DNA of 64,000 bases from Streptomyces fodineus. Lineage in GTDB: Bacteria; Actinomycetota; Actinomycetes; Streptomycetales; Streptomycetaceae. The DNA lies in assembly GCF_001735805.1 (NCBI RefSeq), contig NZ_CP017248.1, positions 2,976,001 through 3,040,000 on the forward strand. The letters are read 5' to 3'. Positions 54,384 to 62,506 of the stretch are shown one piece after another. Under the pieces are notes generated by a model. It did not search any database. It saw only the letters and a list, made by a program, of their open reading frames with translations, and was not told where the DNA came from. Positions within the stretch are counted from its first letter, which is position 1. The number at the start of each line of letters is the position of its first letter. The position numbers were made by a program, and so were the translations under genes.

Positions 54384-55259
54384 ATGACACACAATCCGTG
54401 GGGACGGAAGCCACGAGACGGGGGACCGTTGGAACGGTACGAGATCGAGACATTCCTGACTTTGGCCGAAGACCTCCACTTTCGCATCGGCGGTGTGCTG
54501 TTCGAGCGCAGTAGCCGGCGCGTCGCCCTCACTCCGGTCGGCCGTCGGCTTCGCGATGACCTGCTGCCCGCGTACGTGCAGATCCAGCGGGCTTTCAGCA
54601 CTGCGACGGCGACCTGTGAGGGCATCAGCGGGGTGCTGCGTGTCGGCTTCACCGCCCCTTGGTCCGGTGAGCTCATCCTGCGGGCCGCGGTGGCTTCTCC
54701 ACCCGCCACCCCCGTTGCGCCGTCGAGCTTCAGGAAGTGACGTACAACACCGCCATCGCGGTACTGCGGCAGGAGGACGTCGACCTGCTGGTCGCCGAGC
54801 CGCCCGTCGAGGAGTCCGACGTCACCGTGGGCCCCGTCCTGTTCTCCGAACGCCGTGCCTTCGTGGTTCCCGCGGCCCACCCTCTGGCGGCACGGGAAAC
54901 GGTGGCACTGGAAGACTTCGCCGTCCTGCCACTGATCGCGCCGGTAGGCGTGTCCCGAACATTGCGTGAGGCACACTTCCCGCGCCGCACACCCGAGGGC
55001 CGCCCCATCGAGCACGGCCCGAGCGCCGTCGGGTGGCACGAGATGCTGTTGCTGGTCGGAGCGGGCAAAGGGGCAACGGTGGCCACCGTCAGGGCGGGGG
55101 TCTACCACGCCCGGCCGGACATCGCCTACGTCCCGTTCGACGACGCGTCGCCCGTCGACTACGCGCTGATGTGGCGGGATGCGGGCGAATCGGCCGCGCT
55201 TCAGGCATTCGTCCGAACCCGTCCTCGAATTCGCCCCCGGCCGATCAGCCGGCCCTTAG
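54384..55259 (+). pseudogene. LysR-family regulator pseudogene
   Basis: The remaining frames, RYEIETFLTLAEDLHF, then RIGGVLFERSSRRVALTPVGRRLRDDLL, then a LysR-substrate domain (TYNTAIAVLRQEDVDLLVAEPP to FVRT...VLEFAPGR), align to one LysR protein. About 25-28 residues that include the recognition helix are missing in frame between LHF and RIGG. A one-base shift at 54690-54702 separates AVASPP from GFSTRHPRCAVELQEV, and an extra C near 55218 shifts the tail, which would end at TAG 55259. Loss of the DNA-binding helix makes this real gene decay, not only error. TTG 54429 or ATG 54384 could have been the start. Confidence 0.85.
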
Positions 55260-55349
55260 AACGCCCGGCTCCTGCTGCGCCGTCAGGTGACATCCGGCAC
55301 CAGCCGGTCCCGCCGCCCCGCGTCCCGGCAGCAAGGCCCGCAGCGAGCC

Positions 55350-55584
55350 TCACGCCCGCCCGCCCCGCGGCAGCGTCAGCGTCGCACCGGCCGTCAAGAC
55401 CAGCCCGGCCGCCGCGAACAGCATGCAGGTCCGCCGCGGTCTCGCCGACCGTCGTGCACAGCGCCTTGATGATCCAGAAGTAGACGGTGACCTCGGGCAC
55501 CTTGGTCCGGCGGGGCCGGTGACGCGCACGGGGCGTCTGGCCGGCCTCCGGAAACACCCGGCTCTCCGACGTTTCATGGGTCAC
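55350..55584 (-). pseudogene. Chimeric remnant: COG4705-like N-terminus joined to an MFS C-terminus
   Basis: GTG 55584 begins THETSESRVFPEAG and continues to KVPEVTVYFWIIKALCTTVGETAADL, which matches the first membrane segment of COG4705-type anchored proteins. After this the frame changes and the tail LFAAAGLVLTAGATLTLPRGGRA, ending at TGA 55350, looks like the last helix of an MFS transporter. The two pieces appear joined by a deletion that removed several hundred bases or more. It is unlikely to be functional. Confidence 0.55.
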
Positions 55585-56068
55585 GTCGTCCGACCGTGCC
55601 AGCAGGCACCTGAACGCATCCTGACTGCCGGCGCGCTTCACCCGCCCCGTCCGTCCGGTACGAGCACCATGACGGCTCTCCGTCCCTCCCCTGCCCATGC
55701 GACGGAAGACCGGGCCGTGCCGTGCTGCTGTCGTACGCCTGCATCGACCCCGCAGCACGCCGCTGCCACCTGCACGGCAAAGAAATGGGCCCTCGGGAGT
55801 CGTGCACCGGGTTGCATGGTGCACGGGAGCACGTGGCAGACTCGGCGGCACGCTACCGTCCACACGGTCGCAAACCTCATTCGGGACCGTAGACGTCGAG
55901 GGGAAGGAACCCAACTCAGCGGCGACCGTGCCGTACTGGATGCACGACTCACGGCAGTCCTCGCCACGAGCTGAAGCAACACCCCGGAGAATGGCCTTGA
56001 CGACCAACCGCAATGAGTGGCCTTTGCGTCTCGCGGGCCCGATGCGGAGAAGTCCCTCGCGGACGCTC
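55585..56068. other. Degenerate gap before the mannosyltransferase gene
   Basis: About 480 bp with no convincing gene. Frames here have weak codon bias and no ribosome binding site. It probably holds the promoter of the next gene and may contain debris of lost genes. Confidence 0.4.
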
Positions 56069-57358
56069 ATGGTCGTCGACCGGCCGACGCCGCGCCCGGC
56101 GGTGTGGATGGCCGGGGCCGGTATCGCGCTGTTCGCTCTGGTCGGCGCGAGCGCGCCCAATCACAACACGCTCAGGGCACCGGTCACCTGGCTCCGGCTG
56201 CCTGCCATGCCCGGCCACGTCTCCCAGACCGTCACGATCGCGGCCATCGTGCTGTCGTGCTGCGGCGTGCTGGGCATGCTCAGGGCTCATGAGCGGGGCT
56301 GGAGACCCGATGCCCGGCTCCTGTTCCGGCTCGGCGCGCTGACCGCGTTCGCCGTCGCCAACCTCACCCCGGTCGGCTCCTCCGACACGGCCAGCTACGC
56401 CGCGTACGGCCGTATCGCCGCGCTCGGCGGTGACCCGTACGTGACGACTCCCGCCCGGCTGGGCGGCGCGTACGCCCACCTGGTGAGCGAGGCGTGGCGG
56501 AACACACCTTCCGTGTACGGGCCGGTGGCGACGTGGTGGCAGGGCGCCGCGGCGTTCATCGGCCAGGAGCGGCCGTGGCTGACCATATGGGCGCTGATGC
56601 TCGCGAACGCCGCCGTCTTCGTGGGTACCGGGTACCTGTTGCTGCGTACCGCCGACGATCCGGTCCGCGCGGGCCTGCTGTGGAGCGTCAACCCGCTGCT
56701 GATCGGCGTGCTGGTCGCGGGCGGGCACCTCGACACCCTCGTCGCGGGCCTGGCCGTCTGCGCGATCCACCTCGCCCGCAGGACCACCCGGTGGCCCCAC
56801 GACCTGATCGTGGGAGGGCTGGTCGGCCTCGCCTGCGGCGTGAAGATCAGTGCCTGCCTGTTCGGTGTCGGGCTGGCCTGGCCGCTGTTGCGCTCGGGCA
56901 CCTGGCGACCGGCCGCCCGGCAGGCAGGCGCGGCCGCGCTGACCCTGGCCGCGCTCTACGGAGCCTACGGCGCGCACGCGTTCCTCCCGCTCTCCGCGGC
57001 CTCCCGACTGGTCTCGGCACCCTCCTTGTGGGCGGTCTTCGATCAGTGCGGTACCGCGGTCCTGGGCCCTCGCGCGGCTGCGGCGATCGTCAGTGTGCTG
57101 TGGCCGGTTGTGATGCTCGCGCTGGCGTGGGCGCTCCGCCGCCGCGCCGCTCCGGATGTCCCCGCTGTCGGTGCCCTGCCGTTCGCGCTGGCCTTCGCGT
57201 GGGTCCTCGCGGCACCGTGGTCGATGCCGTGGTACACCGCTCTCGCCTGGGCTTTGGCGGCCCTGTTCAGCCAGGGCCGCCCGACTCGATACCTCACCGT
57301 GGCCACCGCCGTCCTGGCCCTGTCCCACAACAGCGGGGGCCACGGCTGGACATGGTGA
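56069..57358 (+). CDS. GT-C family mannosyltransferase-like membrane protein (MptA/MptB-like)
   Basis: About 429 residues with around ten transmembrane helices. The polyprenol-phosphomannose-dependent alpha-1,6-mannosyltransferase pattern is visible: VGSSDTASYAAYGRIAALGGDPYVTTP with the catalytic acidic residue early in the first loop, then NTPSVYGPVATWWQGAAAFIGQ and SVNPLLIGVLVAGGHLDTLVAGLAV. GT-C enzymes add sugars from lipid carriers on the outer face of the membrane. The start is uncertain: ATG 55991, 56042 and 56069 are in frame, and 56069 places helix 1 as usual. The C-terminus (SHNSGGHGWTW) seems short. A coding-like remnant follows it. Confidence 0.8.
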   Translation: MVVDRPTPRPAVWMAGAGIALFALVGASAPNHNTLRAPVTWLRLPAMPGHVSQTVTIAAIVLSCCGVLGMLRAHERGWRPDARLLFRLGALTAFAVANLTPVGSSDTASYAAYGRIAALGGDPYVTTPARLGGAYAHLVSEAWRNTPSVYGPVATWWQGAAAFIGQERPWLTIWALMLANAAVFVGTGYLLLRTADDPVRAGLLWSVNPLLIGVLVAGGHLDTLVAGLAVCAIHLARRTTRWPHDLIVGGLVGLACGVKISACLFGVGLAWPLLRSGTWRPAARQAGAAALTLAALYGAYGAHAFLPLSAASRLVSAPSLWAVFDQCGTAVLGPRAAAAIVSVLWPVVMLALAWALRRRAAPDVPAVGALPFALAFAWVLAAPWSMPWYTALAWALAALFSQGRPTRYLTVATAVLALSHNSGGHGWTW

Positions 57359-57481
57359 GAGACACCGCTCGCCCGACGGCAACGCCGTACTGCTCAAGCC
57401 GGAGCTGCGGACCATCGTGCCGGGCGGCGTGGGCACCGCCGCGGACATCGCTCCGAAGGTGCTCGGCCCGCTGGGCGGGCT

Positions 57482-58393
57482 TCAGTACCCCTTGCGCAGA
57501 ATCCGGGTCACCGCCTCACCGTCGGCAGGGCCGAAGGGACCCTCGACCGGGTGGCCGAGGGACTTGGCCAGCGCGGCGGCGTGCAGGTCGACGGTGGACT
57601 CCACGAGTTGGGCGAGGTGTTCCATGGCGGTGCGGCCTCGCCACCAGCCGAGCGCCAGACCGCCGGCGCCGATCAGGGCGGCGGGCCACCACCGCGGGCC
57701 GAGGGCGAGCCAGAGGCCGCCCCAGGCAGCCGTACGGGCGGCGGCGGTGAGCCCTGCCTGCGCCTGGGTGAGAGGCGCCCGGACCTCTTCCGGCAGGGTC
57801 AGCCAGAGCCGGGGCCAGACGGTGGCCAGGTCGAGGTCGTAGGCGGTACGGATGTGTTCGTCGACGGCCACCATTCGGTCACCCGTCCAGGTGGGCAGCC
57901 GCGGCCTGATCAGCGCGATGCGGTCGCGGACGGCGGCCAGCGAGGCGGTGTCCGGCAACACGGGGGTCGCGGACGGCGACGGATGCACACCGCGCAGCCG
58001 GCGGGCCTTCTCCCGCAGCGCCGCCTCGTACCGGGCGGCGGCCTGGTCCCAGCGGCGTTGCCGCCGGCGCACCAGCGGTCCTCCGCACCGGCCCCAGGTG
58101 CCCGTCCAGAGTCGTACGACGAGCTGACCCAGCGCCTGGGCGGCAGCGGAGGCGGCGGCGGCCAGGACCACGGCGGCCAGCGCCATCAGCAGGACGGCGC
58201 CGTTGCTGTGCGCGGCCGGAGTGACCGCGAACCGGTCGATACCGGAACGCACCAGCCCCACGTCCGCCCAGTGCCGCTGACCGAGCCGGGCCGTGACGGC
58301 GGCGCCGCAGACGAACACCACCCCCGGCAGCACGAGTGTCGCCAGCCACCGTTCGGCGAGCTTGCCGCCCAGGGAGGCAACCCACGCGGTCAC
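57482..58393 (-). CDS. Four-helix membrane protein with long cytoplasmic helical domain (CHAT-locus partner)
   Basis: The 303-residue product has hydrophobic helices at about 16-34, 65-88, 212-230 and 233-250. Between the second and third lies a charged helical region (RRRQRRWDQAAARYEAALREKARRL and a TGDRMVAVDEHIRTAYDLDLATVWPRLWLTLPEEVRAPLTQAQAGL segment), probably cytoplasmic. A C-terminal tail follows (MEHLAQLVESTVDLHAAALAKSLGHPVEGPFGPADGEAVTRILRKGY). GTG 58393 overlaps the preceding stop (GTGA) and follows GGGAGCG, so it is coupled to the small cysteine-rich gene. I do not recognise the family. As a partner of a CHAT protease it could be a substrate, receptor or membrane effector; this is inference. 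Confidence 0.82.
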   Translation of the reverse strand: MTAWVASLGGKLAERWLATLVLPGVVFVCGAAVTARLGQRHWADVGLVRSGIDRFAVTPAAHSNGAVLLMALAAVVLAAAASAAAQALGQLVVRLWTGTWGRCGGPLVRRRQRRWDQAAARYEAALREKARRLRGVHPSPSATPVLPDTASLAAVRDRIALIRPRLPTWTGDRMVAVDEHIRTAYDLDLATVWPRLWLTLPEEVRAPLTQAQAGLTAAARTAAWGGLWLALGPRWWPAALIGAGGLALGWWRGRTAMEHLAQLVESTVDLHAAALAKSLGHPVEGPFGPADGEAVTRILRKGY

Positions 58394-58815
58394 CGCTCCC
58401 GGTCCATCCGGAAGCGTGGCAGCGGGCACGCCCACACCGCGCACAGCGGGGCCCGCGGCGGGCCGGGCCGGGGGATCTCCACCCGGTCGCAGAGGTCACC
58501 GGGGCAGACGTACACCTCCTCCAGCGGACGTCCGGGGCCGAGGCCGGGCAGCGGCTGGTACCCGCCGGCCGGCAGCTCGCCGCGGGCGACGGCGCCGGGG
58601 CCGACCAGCCCGTGTTGCCGCAGCAGTTCCTCCAGCTCGGCCAGGGCCGTGCGGACCTGGTGCTCCGACGCGTCGGGGCTGCGCAGCCGCTCGAGCACCG
58701 GTGTGAACTCGGGGCCGACGAGCTCCTCGGCCTCGGCCAGGTCCTCGCACATCCGGGAAAGCCGGGCGGATGTCGCGGCGGTGACCCGGACCCGGGCCTG
58801 CTCCCGGTGGCTCAT
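58390..58815 (-). CDS. Small cysteine-rich protein (zinc-ribbon-like) of the CHAT locus
   Basis: A 141-residue protein. Residues about 1-70 are helical and charged (TAATSARLSRMCEDLAEAEELVGPEFTPVLERL). Residues 100-141 carry YVCPGDLCDR, a Pro-rich turn, then PLCAVWACPLPRFR, a CxxxxC...CxxxxC pattern that suits one metal or a disulfide-rich knuckle. Its operon partner overlaps it by 4 bp. ATG 58815 follows GGAGGGGGAGGCC. It is divergent from the CHAT protease gene with a 118-bp shared promoter. No function is known; an adaptor or substrate role is a guess. Confidence 0.8.
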   Translation of the reverse strand: MSHREQARVRVTAATSARLSRMCEDLAEAEELVGPEFTPVLERLRSPDASEHQVRTALAELEELLRQHGLVGPGAVARGELPAGGYQPLPGLGPGRPLEEVYVCPGDLCDRVEIPRPGPPRAPLCAVWACPLPRFRMDRER

Positions 58816-58933
58816 GCCGGCCTCCCCCTCCTTCGGCCGCCGCCGGCATCCGTGAGGGCGGGGCGGGGCGCATCGGTCGCTCGTATCGTCAGAGTAGAGG
58901 GCGAGTTGCCCGCCAGGGGAGGACGGGGGCGAT

Positions 58934-61900
58934 GTGTTGAAGAGGTACGACTTCCTGACGGTGAGGACGTGCCACGCCGAGGGCGTGCGCCTGTTACAGG
59001 AGTGTCAACGGAACTACGACGAGGGCCGGTTGGACCGCGCCGAGACACTGCTGCGCGTGGCCCACGACCACGGCCCCGCGGCGCTCCGGGCCTCGGTGCT
59101 GCAGAACCTCGGCATCGTCGCCCTGATCCGCTGGTACCGCACCTCGCAGACGCGCCATCTCGACCAGGCCGTGCCGCTGTTCCGGGCGGCCCTGAACGGC
59201 TCCGGTGGCGACCCGGACGCGGTGCTGCCCTGCCTCGACGGCCTGGCCCGGGCGCTGCGCCACTACGCCCGGGCCCCGGAACTCGACGAGTGCGTGGAGG
59301 TCTACCGCCTGTTGGTGGCGCGCAGCACGGACGCCGACCCCGCTCACGTCTCCCTTCTTCGCCGCGCCGCCGAGGCGTTGCACGCGCGGTATCAACTCAC
59401 GGCGGAACGTGCTGACTTGACCGACGCACTGGGGCTGTACCGACGGGTGGCGGAGCTGCTGCCGGACGGCGATCCCGGCCGCCTCGAGGCGCTGCGGATG
59501 AGGGCCGCCGGCCTCGGCCGACTGTGCGCGGCCGAGCCGGAGGAGGCACCGGCCGAGGAGGCGCTCGCGGCCTGGCGCGCCGCGCTCGCCGGCCACCCGG
59601 AGGGTCATCGTGACCGCCCGGCCTGCCAGTTCGAGTTGGGCCGCGCCCTGTTCCAGCGGTATGAGCGACGTCTGCAGCCGGAGGACCTGGACGAGGCGGT
59701 GATCCTGCTGCACGCCGCATGCCGAGCCACCGGGCAGAGCGCCGAGGATGTCGTCACCCAAGTGGTCGAGCTCTGCGACGCGCTGGTGACCCGGGCCCGG
59801 CTGACCGGCCTGTCCGGTGACCTCGACACCGCACTGTCTGCGCTGCACCACGCGGCACTGAGGATCGAGCGTGAGGACCCCAACCATGTCGCACTCATGG
59901 TGAAGACGTCGCACGCTCTGCTGACGAAATACCACCTCACCGGCGGGCAGGACGTCCTCGACGAGGCGATCGAGCAGGGCCACCGGGGACTCGACGCGGC
60001 ACTCGCCCACCACCCCGGCGGCAATCCGGCGTTCGTCCAGCTCCCTGGCAACGTCGCCGCCGGGCACGTAGTCCTCGGCAACGCCCTGCGCGAGCGATAC
60101 GAACTGGCGGCCGAGCCCGCCGACCTCGACGAGGCGATCGCTCTGCTGCAGTATGCCGCGGAACATGCCGCGGGCCACAACCGTGCGGCCGCGGCGGCGG
60201 ATCTCGCCAGTTGTCTGCTCCTACGGTCCGACAACACCCGGCACACCGGCGATGTCCACCGTGCCGTCGACGTCCTGGAGGCAGCGCGGTCCGCGCTGGA
60301 TCCACGGACCCAGAGTGAGAAACGGGTACTTCTGTCCGCCCGCAGCGGCAACGTGCTGATGCACCTGTTCGAACGCACGAAGGACCGCGAAGTCCTCCGC
60401 CGGGCGGGCGAGGCGTACCAGAGCGCCCTCGACGCTCTGCACCCGCGCGACCCGGCCTACCCGCCTGCGCTGGCCAGCCTGGCGAACGTGTCGCTGACCG
60501 TCCACGAGAACACCGGTGATCTTCCGTCGCTGGACTACGCGGTGGGCTGCTACCGGCAGGCCCTGGCTCTGTGTCCACCGAACGACGACGACCACCGGCT
60601 GTACGTCGACAGCCTCGGCTACGCCCTGCGCAAGCGGTACGACGCCCTCGGCGACCTCGCCGACCTGCGCGAGTGCATCGAGCTGCTGCGGGAGGCCACC
60701 GCCGCCTTTCCGCCGCAGCATCCCGGTCAGATGCCGACCCGGTACTCCCTCGTCCAGGCGCTGCGCGCCGAGCATCTGCACACCGGCGATCTCGACCTGG
60801 TGCGCCAGGCCGCCGAGGTGGCCCTGGCCGGCTCGCGGGTCGGGACCGCCCCGGTCAGCCGCCGTATCCAGGCCCTGGACGTCCTGGGGCACTCCCGGGC
60901 GACCCTCGGTGACTGGCGGGCGGCGACCGACGCGCTGGCCGACGCGGTCGCGCTCTTGCCCCGGCTGGCCTCTCGCAACCGGCTGCGCATGGACCAGCAC
61001 CACGATCTGGCCGGTATGGCGGGAACGGCCATGTCGGCGGCGGCGTGCGCGCTCCAGGCCGGCCGGCCCGAGCGCGCGCTCGAACTGCTGGAACAGGGCC
61101 GGGGCGTGCTGCTGCGCCGCAGGCTCACCGCCCGCGGCGGACTCGCGCCGCTGTGGGCCGCCGACCCGGAGCTGGCCCGCGCCTACACGAGGCTGCGCCG
61201 GGAGTCCGACGCGCCGGAGCCGGACGCCCGCACCGGGCCGGGCCTCGGCGCGGGGGAACCGTCCTGGGCGCCGGACCCGGCACGCGACCGCGAGGCGGAG
61301 TGGGCCCGCCTGCTGGACCGCATCCGCGCGCTGCCGGGGTTCGGGGACTTCCTGCGGCCCGTCGGCGCCCGGGAGTTGCTCGCCGGTGCCGGCATGGACA
61401 CGGTCGTGATGATCGTGCCGACGAAGTACCGGTGCGACGCGCTCGTTCTGCGTCGGGGGCGGCTTGAGGTGCTACCGCTGCCGGAGCTGACGCTGGAGGA
61501 GGCGTCCGGCAACGCCGTCTCGCTGCAGACCGCCACGGCCGAGGCGCACGATCCCGGCGTCGGGGCACGTCGGCGGATGGCCGCCCAGCAGACCGTCCGG
61601 GAGGTGCTGGACTGGTTGTGGCGGACCACCGTCCGCCCGGTCCTGGACCGGCTCGGCCATCACGCCCCGCCGGTGGGGGGCGATCCGTGGCCGCGGCTGT
61701 GGTGGTGTCCCACCGGGCCGATGGCGTTCTTCCCGCTGCATGCCGCGGGCGCCGGGGACGACAGCGGTGACGGCCGGGAGGCCGGCGAGTCGGCGCTGGA
61801 CCGGGTCGTGTCCTCGTACACCCCGACCGTCGAGGCGCTGATGCGGGTCCGGTCACGGACACCGGTCGCCGCGGTGCGGGCCAGGGCGTGTGTGGTGGCG

Positions 61901-62455
61901 ATGGGCAGCACGCCCGGCGGGTACGGAGAGCTGCCCTCCGCGGTACGGGAGGCGCGCGTCGCGGCGGGCGCGCTCCCCGACGCGCGAATCGAGGCCGACG
62001 AGGCGGCGACGCGCGACCGGGTGCTCGCCACGCTCGCGGGCGCCACGCACGCCCACTTCGTCTGCCACGCCGTCAGCGACCCGGACGCCCCCGCGGCCGC
62101 CCGGCTGCTCACCCACGACCACGCCGACAGCCCGCTCACCGTCGCGGACATCTCGGCCCTCGGCCTGGAGCAGGCGGAACTGGCGTACCTCTCCGCCTGC
62201 TCCACGACCCGTGGCAGCCTCCTACTCGCCGACGAGGCCGTGCACATCACCGGAGCCTTCCTGCTGGCCGGCTTCCGGCACGTCGTCGGCACGCTGTGGG
62301 AGACCGACGACGCCGCCGCGCTGGAGATCGCCCGGCGCTTCTACGCCGCGGCCGGATCGCCGCCGTACGCACTGCACACGGCGGTCCGGGCGCTGCGCGA
62401 CCGCTACCGACGCACGCCCACTCTGTGGGCCGCGCACGTCCACACGGGGGCGTGA
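58934..62455 (+). CDS. TPR-CHAT caspase-like protease, giant, with TTA codon
   Basis: A 1173-residue protein. Roughly residues 15-690 are TPR-like helical repeats with the recurring pattern DLDEAVxLYxxA (for example HLDQAVPLFRAAL, DLDEAIALLQYAAEHA and DLRECIELLREAT). A linker of about 60 residues follows, then the C-terminal CHAT domain. Its catalytic His is 1045 in HAHFVCHAVSD and catalytic Cys is 1089 in AYLSACSTTRGS, with FLLAGFRHVVGTLWETDD and the FYAAA helix intact. CHAT proteases cleave partner proteins when their repeats are triggered. GTG 58934 follows GGGGGCGAT. Residue 21 is encoded by TTA, so translation should depend on the bldA tRNA. It ends in a shared terminator. Confidence 0.93.
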   Translation: MLKRYDFLTVRTCHAEGVRLLQECQRNYDEGRLDRAETLLRVAHDHGPAALRASVLQNLGIVALIRWYRTSQTRHLDQAVPLFRAALNGSGGDPDAVLPCLDGLARALRHYARAPELDECVEVYRLLVARSTDADPAHVSLLRRAAEALHARYQLTAERADLTDALGLYRRVAELLPDGDPGRLEALRMRAAGLGRLCAAEPEEAPAEEALAAWRAALAGHPEGHRDRPACQFELGRALFQRYERRLQPEDLDEAVILLHAACRATGQSAEDVVTQVVELCDALVTRARLTGLSGDLDTALSALHHAALRIEREDPNHVALMVKTSHALLTKYHLTGGQDVLDEAIEQGHRGLDAALAHHPGGNPAFVQLPGNVAAGHVVLGNALRERYELAAEPADLDEAIALLQYAAEHAAGHNRAAAAADLASCLLLRSDNTRHTGDVHRAVDVLEAARSALDPRTQSEKRVLLSARSGNVLMHLFERTKDREVLRRAGEAYQSALDALHPRDPAYPPALASLANVSLTVHENTGDLPSLDYAVGCYRQALALCPPNDDDHRLYVDSLGYALRKRYDALGDLADLRECIELLREATAAFPPQHPGQMPTRYSLVQALRAEHLHTGDLDLVRQAAEVALAGSRVGTAPVSRRIQALDVLGHSRATLGDWRAATDALADAVALLPRLASRNRLRMDQHHDLAGMAGTAMSAAACALQAGRPERALELLEQGRGVLLRRRLTARGGLAPLWAADPELARAYTRLRRESDAPEPDARTGPGLGAGEPSWAPDPARDREAEWARLLDRIRALPGFGDFLRPVGARELLAGAGMDTVVMIVPTKYRCDALVLRRGRLEVLPLPELTLEEASGNAVSLQTATAEAHDPGVGARRRMAAQQTVREVLDWLWRTTVRPVLDRLGHHAPPVGGDPWPRLWWCPTGPMAFFPLHAAGAGDDSGDGREAGESALDRVVSSYTPTVEALMRVRSRTPVAAVRARACVVAMGSTPGGYGELPSAVREARVAAGALPDARIEADEAATRDRVLATLAGATHAHFVCHAVSDPDAPAAARLLTHDHADSPLTVADISALGLEQAELAYLSACSTTRGSLLLADEAVHITGAFLLAGFRHVVGTLWETDDAAALEIARRFYAAAGSPPYALHTAVRALRDRYRRTPTLWAAHVHTGA

Positions 62456-62506
62456 CGGGGCGACGGCCGTACTGTGCCCGGCAGTTGGGCCGCCGTCGCC
62501 CCGTCA
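62453..62506. terminator. Shared bidirectional terminator of CHAT and TPR genes
   Basis: TGACGGGGCGACGGC pairs with GCCGTCGCCCCGTCA across a 20-25 base loop. It includes both stop codons, so the convergent genes end on the same hairpin. Confidence 0.85.
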
